64,000 bases of DNA from Streptomyces liliiviolaceus (GTDB lineage Bacteria; Actinomycetota; Actinomycetes; Streptomycetales; Streptomycetaceae), in the NCBI RefSeq assembly GCF_018070025.1, contig NZ_JAGPYQ010000001.1, positions 1,736,001 through 1,800,000 on the forward strand. The letters run 5' to 3'. The translations under genes were made by a program, and so were the position numbers. The notes under the pieces are model-generated. The model did no database searches, was not told where the DNA came from, and saw only the letters and a list, made by a program, of their open reading frames with translations. Position 1 is the stretch's first letter, and each line of letters starts with the position of its first letter. This document shows, piece by piece, positions 44,385 through 52,823 of this stretch.

Positions 44385-45371
44385 ATGCCGCACGAGACCC
44401 GCAGGACGAGTGGTACCAAGAGGACCCGTGACGGAATGACCCCCTCCAGGAGAACGCTCCTGGGCGGCGCGGCGCTCACGGCGCTGGCGGCGGCGACCGG
44501 CACAGGGACGGCGACCGCAGCCGCGAGGGGGTCCTCGCGAAAGTGGCCGACGGAGTTCCCTCTCCCCAACGGCTTCCTCCCCGAAGGGATAGCCATCGGC
44601 AGCGAGCCGTACGCGTACATGGGCTCGCGTGCGAACGGCGCGATCCACCGCACCGACCTGCGTACGGGCGTGGGCGAAACCCTTTTCGCGGGCGCCACGG
44701 GCCTGGTGGCGGTGGGCCTGAAACTCGACCACGACGGCCTGCTGTACGTGGCGGGCAACACGGGAGTGGCCCGTACACACGACTCCCGTACGGGCAATGT
44801 GGTGGCAACACACCAACTGAGCGAAGCGACCGGCCACTTCATCAACGACGTGACACTGCTGGGCGACAGGGCATGGTTCACGGACTCCCGCGCGGCGGCG
44901 CTGTACGCGGTCCCGAGGGGCCGCTCCGGAGCCGTACGCACCCTGCCGCTCACCGGCGACTGGGTCCAGCTCCCGGACGTCAACAACGCCAACGGCATCG
45001 TGGGCACCGCCGACGGCCGAGCCCTCATCGTGGTCAAGAGCACCCCGGGAGAGCTGTACAAGGTAAGTGTCCGGACGGGCCACGCCACCCGCATCACCCT
45101 GGTCGGCGTACCGGACGTCGTGAACGGCGACGGCCTCTACCGCATCGGCCGCACCCTGTACGTGGTCCAGAACCGCCTGAACACGATCAGCGTGTTCCAC
45201 CTGAACCCGACGTCCACGACGGCCACCCTGACCGGCACGATCACGGACCCCCGCTTCGACGTCCCCACCACAGCGGCCCGCTACGCCAACCGCCTGTACC
45301 TGGTAAACGCCCGCTTCACGAGCCCCCAGACCCCGGAGACGACGTTCACGGGGGTGGCGGTACCGATCTGA
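44385..45371 (+). CDS. Exported beta-propeller (SMP-30/gluconolactonase-like) protein
   Basis: 328 aa. A twin-arginine signal (PSRRTLLGGAALTALAAATG, residues 20-39) precedes a six-bladed-propeller-like region (FLPEGIAIGSEPYAYMGSRANGAIHRTDLRTG...GHFINDVTLLGDRAWFTDSRAAALYAV...VNNANGIVGTADGRALIVV). These resemble SMP-30/gluconolactonase or superoxide-dismutase-like propellers, and activity cannot be assigned. ATG with AAGGAGG 9 nt upstream decides the start. It stands 185 nt after the permease pair. Confidence 0.85.
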   Translation: MPHETRRTSGTKRTRDGMTPSRRTLLGGAALTALAAATGTGTATAAARGSSRKWPTEFPLPNGFLPEGIAIGSEPYAYMGSRANGAIHRTDLRTGVGETLFAGATGLVAVGLKLDHDGLLYVAGNTGVARTHDSRTGNVVATHQLSEATGHFINDVTLLGDRAWFTDSRAAALYAVPRGRSGAVRTLPLTGDWVQLPDVNNANGIVGTADGRALIVVKSTPGELYKVSVRTGHATRITLVGVPDVVNGDGLYRIGRTLYVVQNRLNTISVFHLNPTSTTATLTGTITDPRFDVPTTAARYANRLYLVNARFTSPQTPETTFTGVAVPI

Positions 45372-45406
45372 CCGGGCGCGGGGACGACCGGTCGCCAGTG
45401 GCGGTC

Positions 45407-46039
45407 TCACCACCCGCAGTCGAGGTCGACGGATCCCCCGCTGACGACCGGGTCGGTGCTCGTGCCGCTGATCCGCAGAAGACCACCGTCCCGCCCCCAG
45501 ACCAAGGTGTACGTGCCCGAGGCGACGGGCCGATAGCCGTCGTCGACGGTCCAGGAGCCCGCCGTGCCCAGGGCCAGGCCGGTGCGCCCCACCGCGTACG
45601 CCTCGCCACCGCCGCTCATGAGAAAGGACGCCTCACGCACCACCGCCGTGCAGCCTCCCGGCCCCGAGGGACGCAGCACGTGGTACTCCGCGCCCAGGAC
45701 CTGATCGTTCACCGCTCCCCCCGCGGTGCCGAGCACCGCCGTGACGATCAGCAGACGAGTCCCCAGCGGTACCCATACGGCTCGCCAGGTTCGCTTCCGC
45801 GGGAGGCGCACAGCATCCGTCGGCGCCGGGCGACCCGCCCGGGCGAGGACCCACCGAAGAACGAGCGCCATGACGAGGAGAGCCGCGCTCAGTGCCCACC
45901 CGGGGACCACCCGCCCCCGCACGACCAGGAGAAGGCCGCTCCAGCTCCCCACCGCGGCGAGGGCCAGACTCTCGACGCCCACTGCCGTGGAGCAGGCGGG
46001 CGACAACGTCACGCCGCTGTATGTACGTGTTCCGGTCAC
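45407..46039 (-). CDS. Small membrane protein, unknown
   Basis: About 210 aa, start uncertain (GTG 46039 chosen; no clear ribosome site). Two adjacent TM helices (about 18-60) and a third (near 85-105) precede an external beta-rich domain with a Cys pair (GGCTAVVREASFLM...DLDCGW). Similar small proteins occur in Streptomyces without known function. It is divergent from the serine hydrolase at 46227. Confidence 0.65.
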   Translation of the reverse strand: MTGTRTYSGVTLSPACSTAVGVESLALAAVGSWSGLLLVVRGRVVPGWALSAALLVMALVLRWVLARAGRPAPTDAVRLPRKRTWRAVWVPLGTRLLIVTAVLGTAGGAVNDQVLGAEYHVLRPSGPGGCTAVVREASFLMSGGGEAYAVGRTGLALGTAGSWTVDDGYRPVASGTYTLVWGRDGGLLRISGTSTDPVVSGGSVDLDCGW

Positions 46040-46226
46040 GGCGGGTACGACTCGTCGAACGCGCTGACAGTTGCGTCGCGGGACGTTCGGCCTGTTCCGG
46101 CGGTGGCGCCGAACGAGTGGACTCCCCGACACGGGGACGAGCGGGGGCGGGCGGTCGGGTCCGCGGCGCGGGCCGAGGTGGTGATGTTCGTGACGTCCAC
46201 CCCCCGTCCGGAAGAGGCCCCCTCGA

Positions 46227-47423
46227 ATGAGACGTCCCACCGTCCGCCGTACCCTCTGCGCAGCCCTGCTCGCCGCGTCCCTGTGGGCGCCGACGGCGGT
46301 CCACCCCGCCGTGGCGGAGCAGCGGCCGGCCGCCGTCCACCCCGGCGAGGGCGACTGCCCGAACGGCCTGGGCCGCACGCTCACGTCCCGCCTCGACAAG
46401 GCCATGGACGACGTCGGGAGGAAGGCGGGCATCCCCGGGGCCGTCGTCGGTCTGTGGATGCCGGGCAAGGGCTGTTACGTCCGTTCCATGGGCGTCGCCG
46501 ACACGAGGACCGGTGAGCCGATGAGCGCCGACTCCTTCGTCCGGATCGGCAGCGAGACCAAGACGTTCACCGTCACCGCGCTGCTGGAGCTGGTGGACGA
46601 GGGCCGGGTCGGCCTGGACGACCCGATCTCCGCCTACGTGAAGGGCGTGCCCGACGGCCACCGCATCACGCTCCGCCACCTCGCGGGGATGCGGAGCGGC
46701 CTGTTCCCCTACACCGAGGACGCCGACTTCGTACAAGACCTGCTGAGCGACCCGCAGCGCACGTTCACCCCGCGCCAGTCCCTCGCGTACGGCTTCAAGC
46801 ACCGCAACACCTTCGCCCCGGGCGCGAAGTTCCAGTACTCCAACTCCAACCTCGTCCTGCTGGGCATGGTGATCGAAAAGGTGACAGGCCACCGGCTGGC
46901 CGACGTCGTCCACGACCGCGTGCTGCGGCCGGCGCACCTGCGCAACACACTGTTCCCGCAGGGCGACGAGTTCCCGCATCCGCACCCGCGCGGCTACACC
47001 GACCAGACGCTGAGCGGCGAGGTCGCCGACGCGACGGACTGGAACCCCAGCTGGGCCTGGGCGGCGGGTGCGATGATCTCGAACCTGCACGACCTGCGTA
47101 CCTGGGCCAGGTCCGTCGCCACCGGGCAGCTGCTCAGCCCCGGGACCCAGAAGCAACGGCTCAGGACGCTGCCCACCGGCATCCCCGGCACCACGTACGG
47201 TCTCGGCATCCTCAACACCCACGGCTGGATCGGCCACAACGGCTCCATCCCCGGCTACGAGACCGTGACGGTCCACCTGCCCCCGCAGAAGGCCACCCTG
47301 GTCGTCATGATGAACACCGACATCCTGAGCGAGGGCCAGGAGCCGTCCACCCTGCTCGCCCGCGCGATCACAACGGTCGCAACCCCGAAGAACATCTACG
47401 ACGGCTCGGCCACGGCGCCCTGA
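46227..47423 (+). CDS. Secreted serine hydrolase of the beta-lactamase/D-Ala-D-Ala peptidase family
   Basis: 398 aa. A Sec signal peptide (residues 1-30, ending near AVAEQ) precedes a class-C beta-lactamase fold with the SxxK nucleophile S109-E-T-K112, the YSNSN motif (YxN) and HNGSIPGYE (HxG). These are the marks of family-B serine peptidases such as the Streptomyces R61 DD-peptidase. It could be a DD-carboxypeptidase or esterase. It is the last intact chromosomal gene before the tRNA-Pro site. Confidence 0.93.
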   Translation: MRRPTVRRTLCAALLAASLWAPTAVHPAVAEQRPAAVHPGEGDCPNGLGRTLTSRLDKAMDDVGRKAGIPGAVVGLWMPGKGCYVRSMGVADTRTGEPMSADSFVRIGSETKTFTVTALLELVDEGRVGLDDPISAYVKGVPDGHRITLRHLAGMRSGLFPYTEDADFVQDLLSDPQRTFTPRQSLAYGFKHRNTFAPGAKFQYSNSNLVLLGMVIEKVTGHRLADVVHDRVLRPAHLRNTLFPQGDEFPHPHPRGYTDQTLSGEVADATDWNPSWAWAAGAMISNLHDLRTWARSVATGQLLSPGTQKQRLRTLPTGIPGTTYGLGILNTHGWIGHNGSIPGYETVTVHLPPQKATLVVMMNTDILSEGQEPSTLLARAITTVATPKNIYDGSATAP

Positions 47424-47456
47424 CTCGTACACCTCGGCCGACCACCCAAGCAAAAA

Positions 47457-47500
47457 CAGGTGAGGCACCTACGGAAATCCGTAGGTGCCTCACCTGCTGT
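47457..47500. terminator. Bidirectional terminator between the serine hydrolase and tRNA-Pro
   Basis: 19-bp perfect arms (47457-47475 and 47478-47496) and a 2-nt loop, with AAAAA on the left and TGCTGTTTT on the right. It can end the serine-hydrolase transcript and a tRNA transcript coming from the right. Confidence 0.93.
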
Positions 47501-47508
47501 TTTGGCTG

Positions 47509-47555
47509 TCGGGGTGGCGGGATTTGAACCCACGACCTCTTCGTCCCGAACGAAG
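47509..47555 (-). tRNA. 3' half of tRNA-Pro(CGG): attachment site of the integrative element
   Basis: On the minus strand this is CTTCG-TTCGGGA-CGAAG (anticodon stem-loop, anticodon CGG), a five-base variable loop, the T arm GTGGG-TTCAAAT-CCCGC, acceptor strand CACCCCG and discriminator A. The D arm and 5' acceptor strand are absent. The sequence beyond 47555 is unrelated, so the gene is a 3' fragment, as left at one end when an element integrates into the tRNA 3' end. The complete tRNA should lie at the far end of the element, beyond 64000. Confidence 0.88.
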
Positions 47556-47642
47556 GGTACGTAGGCTGCCTACCTGCAAGCGATGACGTCTTCGCAGCTC
47601 AGGGCGTTGGACTCGGTTGGTTTGGGAGGGTCCCGCAAGGGC

Positions 47643-47676
47643 TCTGGGAGAAGATCTTCTCCCAGACTTCTCCCAA
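47643..47676. repeat. 24-bp perfect palindrome just inside the element end
   Basis: TCTGGGAGAAGA followed by its exact complement (47643-47666), then a further CTTCTCCCA (47668-47676). It lies about 90 bp inside the tRNA end, where integrase or excisionase arm sites are expected. The 47556-47747 spacer contains no gene. Confidence 0.75.
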
Positions 47677-47747
47677 CGGGCCGAGTTGTTGCGGCGCCAC
47701 CGCGATCACATCGCACTTCACAGAAGCACATTCGCTGCCGTGGTAAC

Positions 47748-48260
47748 TCAGGAACTGAGGCTCTTGCGCCGGGCTCGGAACGTGTACGTGGTGCCGTTCG
47801 CGTCCGTGTGGTAACCCCAGCCGCCGCTGACCGCCAGGTCCCAACCCTGTTGCTCTCGCATTTGCGCAGCGAAGGTGCGACGATCCTTAACAGAACATCC
47901 GCAGGCGAGGCGTAGATCAATGCTCACGTACTGGCTGCGGGGATTCTGCTCCCGGTCCGCCAGGCTCCAGTGGACGTCGTGGACGTGGTCGGCAAGGCCA
48001 GTTCGTTCCTTGTCGTGGATTATGCCGTGGGCCCGCGCGAACTCGTCCAGGTCGTCGATGGCGAAGAGGTCGCTTCGCCACTGCCCGGGCCAGACAGCGA
48101 AGAGTCGGGATTCTCCGGCGACCGCCCGGTGATAGGCATCAGGCTCCGCGCCCTGAGTGACTCGGCCGTCCTCGTGGACCTCGATGTAGCACGTGGTGTC
48201 CAGCGTGTACGGGAAGTCCTTCCCGACAGCGGCAGCACTTCTCGGTTCCATGGCCCCCAT
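47748..48260 (-). CDS. Hypothetical protein, about 170 aa
   Basis: Not recognised. Soluble, mixed composition (DFPYTLDTTCYIEVHEDGRVTQG...LFAIDDLDEFARAHGI...DVHWSLADREQNPRSQYVSIDLRLACGCSV), ending in a basic tail. Starts at 48260 or 48251 are both possible. It lies at the extreme end of the element, a typical place for cargo. Confidence 0.65.
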   Translation of the reverse strand: MGAMEPRSAAAVGKDFPYTLDTTCYIEVHEDGRVTQGAEPDAYHRAVAGESRLFAVWPGQWRSDLFAIDDLDEFARAHGIIHDKERTGLADHVHDVHWSLADREQNPRSQYVSIDLRLACGCSVKDRRTFAAQMREQQGWDLAVSGGWGYHTDANGTTYTFRARRKSLSS

Positions 48261-48336
48261 CCCGCGGTGATCGTGAGGCCACGCTACGGCAGGGTGCGGG
48301 GGGTGCTGCAACCTTCCTGAGTTCTGTTGACGGACG

Positions 48337-49323
48337 TTAGCCTGCTGGGCCGCGCGGCTCTGTTGCCGTTGCGTCTATGGCTGCCGGCGCGGTGGCCCGG
48401 ATCGCGGGCAGGTTGTCCGTGATGGCCTGTGCGAGATCGGCGAGGAGATTCGTCAGGAGGCTCAACTGGTCAGAGAGGCGGTCGTACTCCTCCATCTCCG
48501 CGGGCGTCCAAGGAGCTTCGTGGCTTTCCATCTCGGCTATGCGCGATCTGGCCATTGTCGCTTGGATCACTGCCTGAACGGCGCTCCGCAAGCGGCCTGC
48601 AACCTCGCCGGGTCCACGGCCGAGGAGTAGATCAAGTTCGTCCGGCTCGGGTAGTGCCGGGATGCCGTGCTCAAGCCAGAAGTCTCCCCAAAGGCGGCGA
48701 CGCCGCGCCTCCGGATCGGCGCCATCCAACAGCCTGATATTGCCCGCCTCGTCTTGCCCGACGAGCAGTCCCGAGCGGGCCGCCAGATCGGCGGTCATGG
48801 CTGCGAGGCCATCGTCGTGGCCGGATACCGGACCCGGACCCAAGAACGCGCCTAGCTCCACTAATTGGCGGGTCCGCTCGTCAGCTTTTGGCAGCACTGC
48901 CAGATCGTCGTCGGTCATCAGGGTGTTCGGCGCGGCTGCACTCACTCGGGCGTAATGCAATGGTGTCCCCTGGACGGCGGACTTCCAGGCCACTAGGGCC
49001 GCGTCCAGCCACCAACAGACAAACTCTCGTGCAGCGTCCCGGTGTCCCTTGGCGCAACTGGTGGCCAGCGCCAAGCGAACCGAGAGCAGCACGGAGTCCG
49101 CTTCGTAAACCGATCCCTGGTCTTCGATGCGGCGCTCGATGGCAGCCTCACTGAGTGCGTTCAGCTCTTCCATCCGCCGCCGCTCGGATTCGCATTCCCG
49201 GAGCAACAAGGACGAACCCCGAGCCATGGCCGACAGGGCCCCGTCCATCTCCTGGCTGGTCATATCCTGGGAGGCTTCGGGCGAGAGAGACGCCGAGTCG
49301 GAAGGTAACGGGTCACCACTCAT
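48337..49323 (-). CDS. Hypothetical helical protein, 328 aa
   Basis: Not recognised. Mostly alpha-helical by pattern, with a coiled-coil-like N-terminus (LLLRECESERRRMEELNALSEAAIERRIED) and C-terminus (EMEEYDRLSDQLSLLTNLLADLAQAI). I choose ATG 49323, which has AGGAG at 6 nt, over a TTG two codons earlier. It is on the same strand as the gene at 47748 and 77 nt ahead of it, so the two may be co-transcribed. Perhaps a two-gene defence or toxin module, but no motif supports that. Confidence 0.72.
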   Translation of the reverse strand: MSGDPLPSDSASLSPEASQDMTSQEMDGALSAMARGSSLLLRECESERRRMEELNALSEAAIERRIEDQGSVYEADSVLLSVRLALATSCAKGHRDAAREFVCWWLDAALVAWKSAVQGTPLHYARVSAAAPNTLMTDDDLAVLPKADERTRQLVELGAFLGPGPVSGHDDGLAAMTADLAARSGLLVGQDEAGNIRLLDGADPEARRRRLWGDFWLEHGIPALPEPDELDLLLGRGPGEVAGRLRSAVQAVIQATMARSRIAEMESHEAPWTPAEMEEYDRLSDQLSLLTNLLADLAQAITDNLPAIRATAPAAIDATATEPRGPAG

Positions 49324-49439
49324 TTGCAACTCCTGTGCGGAGAAGAAGAGAAGACTTGGGCGCTCTTGGCGTGCTATGGCATCGGACTGTACGCCTCGAC
49401 AGACGGGATTCGGCGGAAACGGTCAAACCTGGCTCATGG

Positions 49440-49783
49440 AGGCTACTGCGGGTGCTACGCGGGAGTCTCACGCATGAGGTGGTGGACGAGGGCATCCGGC
49501 AGTAGCCCGGACAGGCGCCCGTAGTGGGTGGTGCCCCAGCGGTCGTTACGGCGGTGGCCTGGAGCAGGGTGAGGTTGCCGCGCACCGCGCCAGCTGCGAT
49601 CGCAATGCCCACGAGGAGCGGGAAGGGGCCGGAGACCATTGCGAACGCGGCGGTCGTGACCCCGCCGAGCGTGATCATGGCGACGGTGCGGGTGGTGACG
49701 CCGGTGCGGCTGGCGAGGGCCGCGTACAGGGTGCGGCCGAGGGTCTGGCCTGCGCCGCCGAGGCCGAGGGCCCAGGCGGCAGC
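49440..49783 (-). pseudogene. MFS transporter fragment, frameshifted
   Basis: The minus strand encodes a piece of a major facilitator (AAAWALGLGGAGQTLGR...MITLGGVTTAAFAMVSGPFPLLVGIAIAAGAVRGNLTLLQATAV). A +1 shift near 49548 continues it in another frame as NDRWGTTHYGRLSGLL. The N-terminal third is missing and the upstream end abuts the tRNA-Ser fragment exactly, so the gene was cut by an insertion event. Not functional. Confidence 0.75.
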
Positions 49784-49834
49784 GAGGATACGAGATTCGA
49801 ACCCGTGAGAGGTTGCCCCCAACACGCTTTCCAA
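49784..49834 (-). tRNA. 3' fragment of tRNA-Ser(GGA), second attachment-site relic
   Basis: The minus strand reads from the anticodon loop TTGGAAA (anticodon GGA) through stem GCGTG, a long class II variable arm (TTGGGGGCAACCTCT), T arm CACGGGTTCGAATCTCG and acceptor ATCCTC. The 5' half is absent. This matches, by memory, the Streptomyces tRNA-Ser(GGA) gene. It is a second tRNA 3' end inside the element, hence a trace of a different integration. Confidence 0.78.
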
Positions 49835-50226
49835 TTCTGCTCGGTGCTGTTCGGGCGGGTACGCCACTGTCCTGACCTGCGGCGAAGTGAGTTCGGGGCC
49901 ATCGGCTGAACCCCAGCGGATAGCCGTGAATGAGACCAAAGCTGAGACTACGATCCGTACCCTGGGGCCCCGGTCATCGCAGCTCACGTGGGTGGCGATT
50001 CGTGTTTTTGGGCCCCACGGAACGCTGGCCACGTGCCTCGAGGGGACTGTGCGGTTGCGAGAGCGGCACGGCACAGTCTGATCCAGGCAACAGACAGGAG
50101 GCGTCGGCAAAGAAAAAAGGAGCAGTGGCCACGATGTGGCGAGTGCTCCTTTAAGTCTGCCTAGACAGTAGCACACCGGCATGGAACGCGCAGGAAGGCG
50201 ATGCGTGGCCCCGTTAGAGTGCTGCG
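49835..50226. other. Spacer with hairpin, no gene
   Basis: No convincing gene. A hairpin with 9-bp arms AAAGGAGCA / TGCTCCTTT (50116-50124 and 50144-50152) has a run of T only when read on the minus strand, so it could terminate leftward transcription. The remainder is A/T-richer than the chromosome. Confidence 0.5.
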
Positions 50227-51852
50227 GTGAACTCTCCAGCGGTGGACACGGTTGCCCAGCACGTCCTGGCACGTATGGTCGACTACTTTCAGGACGCGGG
50301 AACGCCGTGGCCGCGGCGCCTGTGGGATGTTGGCTCCGTCCTTGCGCTTGAGGAGCTGTGGGAAGCCTGCCGCTGGCAGGCCCGTAACGTGCTGTCGTCC
50401 ACGGCCTGTGACTGGCAGCGCAATGAGCTGAGCGCGTTGATCGGCCCGGACCGCGGGCTCGGCGAGAAGGACCTGCGCAAGGAGATCACCGAGCTGCTGA
50501 AGCGCTCGCTGGTGGATCCAAGCCCTGAGCACCGCCGCCTGAGGGTGATCATCGAATACGCCCGGGAGGGCTACCTAGAGCGGTGGGCCGACGCAGTCAG
50601 GGCCGGATCGGTCAAGCCGGAGCGGCTATCCCGCACCGTGGCTGCGCACCTGCTGGACCTCGGATATAGCAGTAGCTACCTGCTGGCCTGGGCTCGTCAG
50701 ACCGCCCGATCCGCTCCGACGACGGTGGACGTCGTTCTCGCGGCCGCGGACCTGGCGGCTCAGGGTAAGCGAGACTTCGAGGTGCTGATCGCCTTGGACA
50801 AGGTGCCCCGACGCGACCTGGCCGAGCCGCTGCCGAACTGGCGTAACAAGGGCGCGGTCGTTGCGTGGCTTAGGGAGAACGGACACGACACGACTGGGTT
50901 CCGGGCTGGCGGCGGGTTCGTCTACACGGTTCGTGCCTGGGACGCCTATGGCGCGGCTGGCCAGGCTCGCCAGCTGCTGGAGCGGATGACCGCACGGGCG
51001 GAGTTCCTGCGTAAGGACCGCGGAGGGGTCGCACCCCTGCCGTCCATCTGGGTCGCAGGCCACCACACCCCGGTGCCGCTCAGTCCTCCCGCCCGAGGGG
51101 CGGACGTTCTGTCTCTTGTCCACGAAGGCCACCTCTACAAGGTAGAAGGCTACCGGACCCGCATCGACGACGCCCTGGAGCTGGCGGCTGCGGTCAATCG
51201 TGGTGCGCTAACCCCGGCCGTCGCCGGCGGCTGGGCCGCCGTCGAGTCGTTGCTGTCACATCCGGATGACCCGAAAGGTGAGGAACGCTCCGGAAAGGCG
51301 GTTGCAGCCGACCGGCTGGCCGCCATCCTCGCCTGCTCTTGGCCCCGCGCCGAGCTCACCACCATTGCCCACCGGCACGCCCCTGTCCAACCCGACGCCC
51401 TCTCCGCAGCGGTTGCTGCAGCCGACACCAACCTGCGCTGCTGCCAGCTCATCGTGGAGGCGCTCGAAACCGGTGGCGCCGGTGCCCTCGCGCTGACTAA
51501 GAACACCAAACTCTCCGACCGTGCTGCCGCCGACCGCATGGCCGCCTTGATCGTCGCCCCCACGCAGCAACTGCAGCAGGTCAACAAAGCCTTCCGGATT
51601 GCGTTGCGGAGGCTTTACCGGACGCGAAACATCATTCTGCATGGCGGCTCTATCGATGGAGTCGCACTGGAGGCGTCGCTGCGTACCGCCGCGCCCTTGA
51701 TCGGCGCGGGACTGGACCGTGTCGTTCACGCTTACTACACCGAGGGCCTTGAACCCCTTGATCTTGCTGCCCGCGCTGAGGTTGCCCTCCGGCTCGTCAA
51801 CGGCGAGACCGGCCTGAGTCTGGTGGAGCTACTGGAGCCTCGCCGCCGTTGA
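50227..51852 (+). CDS. Large protein with C-terminal HEPN (Apea-like) motif
   Basis: 541 aa. The first 440 residues are helical and not recognised. The C-terminal region contains FRIALRRLYRTRNIILHGG, whose RNIILH (R467, H472) is the RX4H active-site motif of HEPN RNases, in the RN...HG context typical of Apea-like HEPN proteins. Such proteins act in abortive infection or as toxins cutting RNA. GTG start, apparently its own promoter. Located among element cargo, it is a candidate phage-defence gene. The HEPN call rests on this motif only. Confidence 0.7.
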   Translation: MNSPAVDTVAQHVLARMVDYFQDAGTPWPRRLWDVGSVLALEELWEACRWQARNVLSSTACDWQRNELSALIGPDRGLGEKDLRKEITELLKRSLVDPSPEHRRLRVIIEYAREGYLERWADAVRAGSVKPERLSRTVAAHLLDLGYSSSYLLAWARQTARSAPTTVDVVLAAADLAAQGKRDFEVLIALDKVPRRDLAEPLPNWRNKGAVVAWLRENGHDTTGFRAGGGFVYTVRAWDAYGAAGQARQLLERMTARAEFLRKDRGGVAPLPSIWVAGHHTPVPLSPPARGADVLSLVHEGHLYKVEGYRTRIDDALELAAAVNRGALTPAVAGGWAAVESLLSHPDDPKGEERSGKAVAADRLAAILACSWPRAELTTIAHRHAPVQPDALSAAVAAADTNLRCCQLIVEALETGGAGALALTKNTKLSDRAAADRMAALIVAPTQQLQQVNKAFRIALRRLYRTRNIILHGGSIDGVALEASLRTAAPLIGAGLDRVVHAYYTEGLEPLDLAARAEVALRLVNGETGLSLVELLEPRRR

Positions 51853-51890
51853 CGGGCAGGTCCGTTTGCTGCCCGCTTGGTTTTCCCAGC

Positions 51891-51998
51891 CAAAAGGAGA
51901 TCCAGGACCGCGAGCGGGCCCTCGCGCGGGACCTCTGGCCGGAGGAGGACTATGTCTTCACCTCGGAGACCGGCGCGCCGGTCAACCCCAGTACCGAT
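51891..51998 (+). pseudogene. Tyrosine recombinase (integrase) fragment
   Basis: Thirty-six codons read QKEIQDRERALARDLW and DYVFTSETGAPVNPSTD, the segment before the catalytic HxxR in actinobacterial phage/AICE integrases. It has no flanking integrase sequence, catalytic R, H or Y. It is a relic of an earlier integrase, about 2.1 kb from the tRNA-Ser scrap. Confidence 0.7.
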
Positions 51999-52023
51999 CC
52001 TTGTGACGTAGGGCAGGCTGGAG

Positions 52024-52464
52024 TCAGGCCAGTGCGAGCGAAGCCACGAGCTCGCTGAAGTCGTTAGGAGCCGGCTCGCGCTCGTCAGCCTTGGCATCTG
52101 CGAGCGCACGCGCCGCGTCAATAGCCAGGCTGTCGGCCGAGGTGACAGGCATTTGGGCCGCAAGAAAGACAGCAGACCACCCGCCACGTGCTGGGCCGAC
52201 AGCCTCGACCACGGCTTCGCCACTAGCATGCTTCACCACAAATTCGGCCATAAGGTCCGGCTCCGAAAAACCCTGCCACGCCCACGAGTGGACCGGCACA
52301 CGCAGCCAGATCTCGTATTGAGGAGAGAGGTCCCAGACGAGCCAGAGAAGCTGCAACACCTCGCCTTGACGCAGAAATGCGCCAGTGGGACGGCCGTCCC
52401 ACGAAGTAAGCGTGGTGATCGAAGTTCCGGGCTGGGCCAAGTATCGGGTTACGTAGGAGGTCAT
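52024..52464 (-). CDS. Hypothetical protein, about 146 aa
   Basis: Not recognised. An acidic/aromatic small protein (YLAQPGTSITTLTSWDGRPTGAFLRQGEVLQLLWLVWDLSPQYEIWLRVPVHSW...). The ATG at 52464 has GGAGGG upstream and overlaps the stop of the preceding gene (ATGA). Last gene of the leftward operon that begins at 55990. It could be an immunity or accessory protein of that locus. Confidence 0.7.
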   Translation of the reverse strand: MTSYVTRYLAQPGTSITTLTSWDGRPTGAFLRQGEVLQLLWLVWDLSPQYEIWLRVPVHSWAWQGFSEPDLMAEFVVKHASGEAVVEAVGPARGGWSAVFLAAQMPVTSADSLAIDAARALADAKADEREPAPNDFSELVASLALA

Positions 52465-52823
52465 TGGATTCCCTCCGGTGGGTCGAAGCAATCGTTGAAC
52501 GCAGTAGCGACCTCATCTGGCCACGGCGTGATAGCTCCTTTCATCATCACCGATACATGACCCTCTGAGCAGCTGAAGAGCACACAAAATCCTGCTTCCC
52601 GCAAAGTACCTGCGGTCGTGCGTCTCACCCGATCTCTTGTCGTGGCGGAGCGCCCCGCTACTCGCCGTGTTACCTCCTCAACCGAGCGTGGGCCAACCCA
52701 CAAGCTGAGGGACCAGTAGCCCTCCGGCTCCGTCTTGAACCAGGTGGTTCCGTACTGCAGCAGAACCTGTTCCTCCGGAACGTCGTCACGGTCTTCATTT
52801 GGGGCATCTGGGGACGTCCACAT
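52461..52823 (-). CDS. Hypothetical protein, 120 aa
   Basis: Not recognised. An acidic N-terminus (DAPNEDRDDVPEEQVLLQYGTTWFKTEPEGYWSLSLWVG) is followed by a basic middle and the segment GFCVLFSCSEGHVSVMMKGAITPWPDE. The start ATG has GGAGG at 5-6 nt. Translationally coupled to the downstream gene. About 200 nt without a gene separate it from the kinase-like gene upstream. Confidence 0.7.
   Translation of the reverse strand: MWTSPDAPNEDRDDVPEEQVLLQYGTTWFKTEPEGYWSLSLWVGPRSVEEVTRRVAGRSATTRDRVRRTTAGTLREAGFCVLFSCSEGHVSVMMKGAITPWPDEVATAFNDCFDPPEGIQ

Noticed and set aside
48662..48955. Plus-strand frames opposite the 328-aa hypothetical gene
   Set aside because: Antisense frames without ribosome sites. 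The minus-strand gene has a good one.
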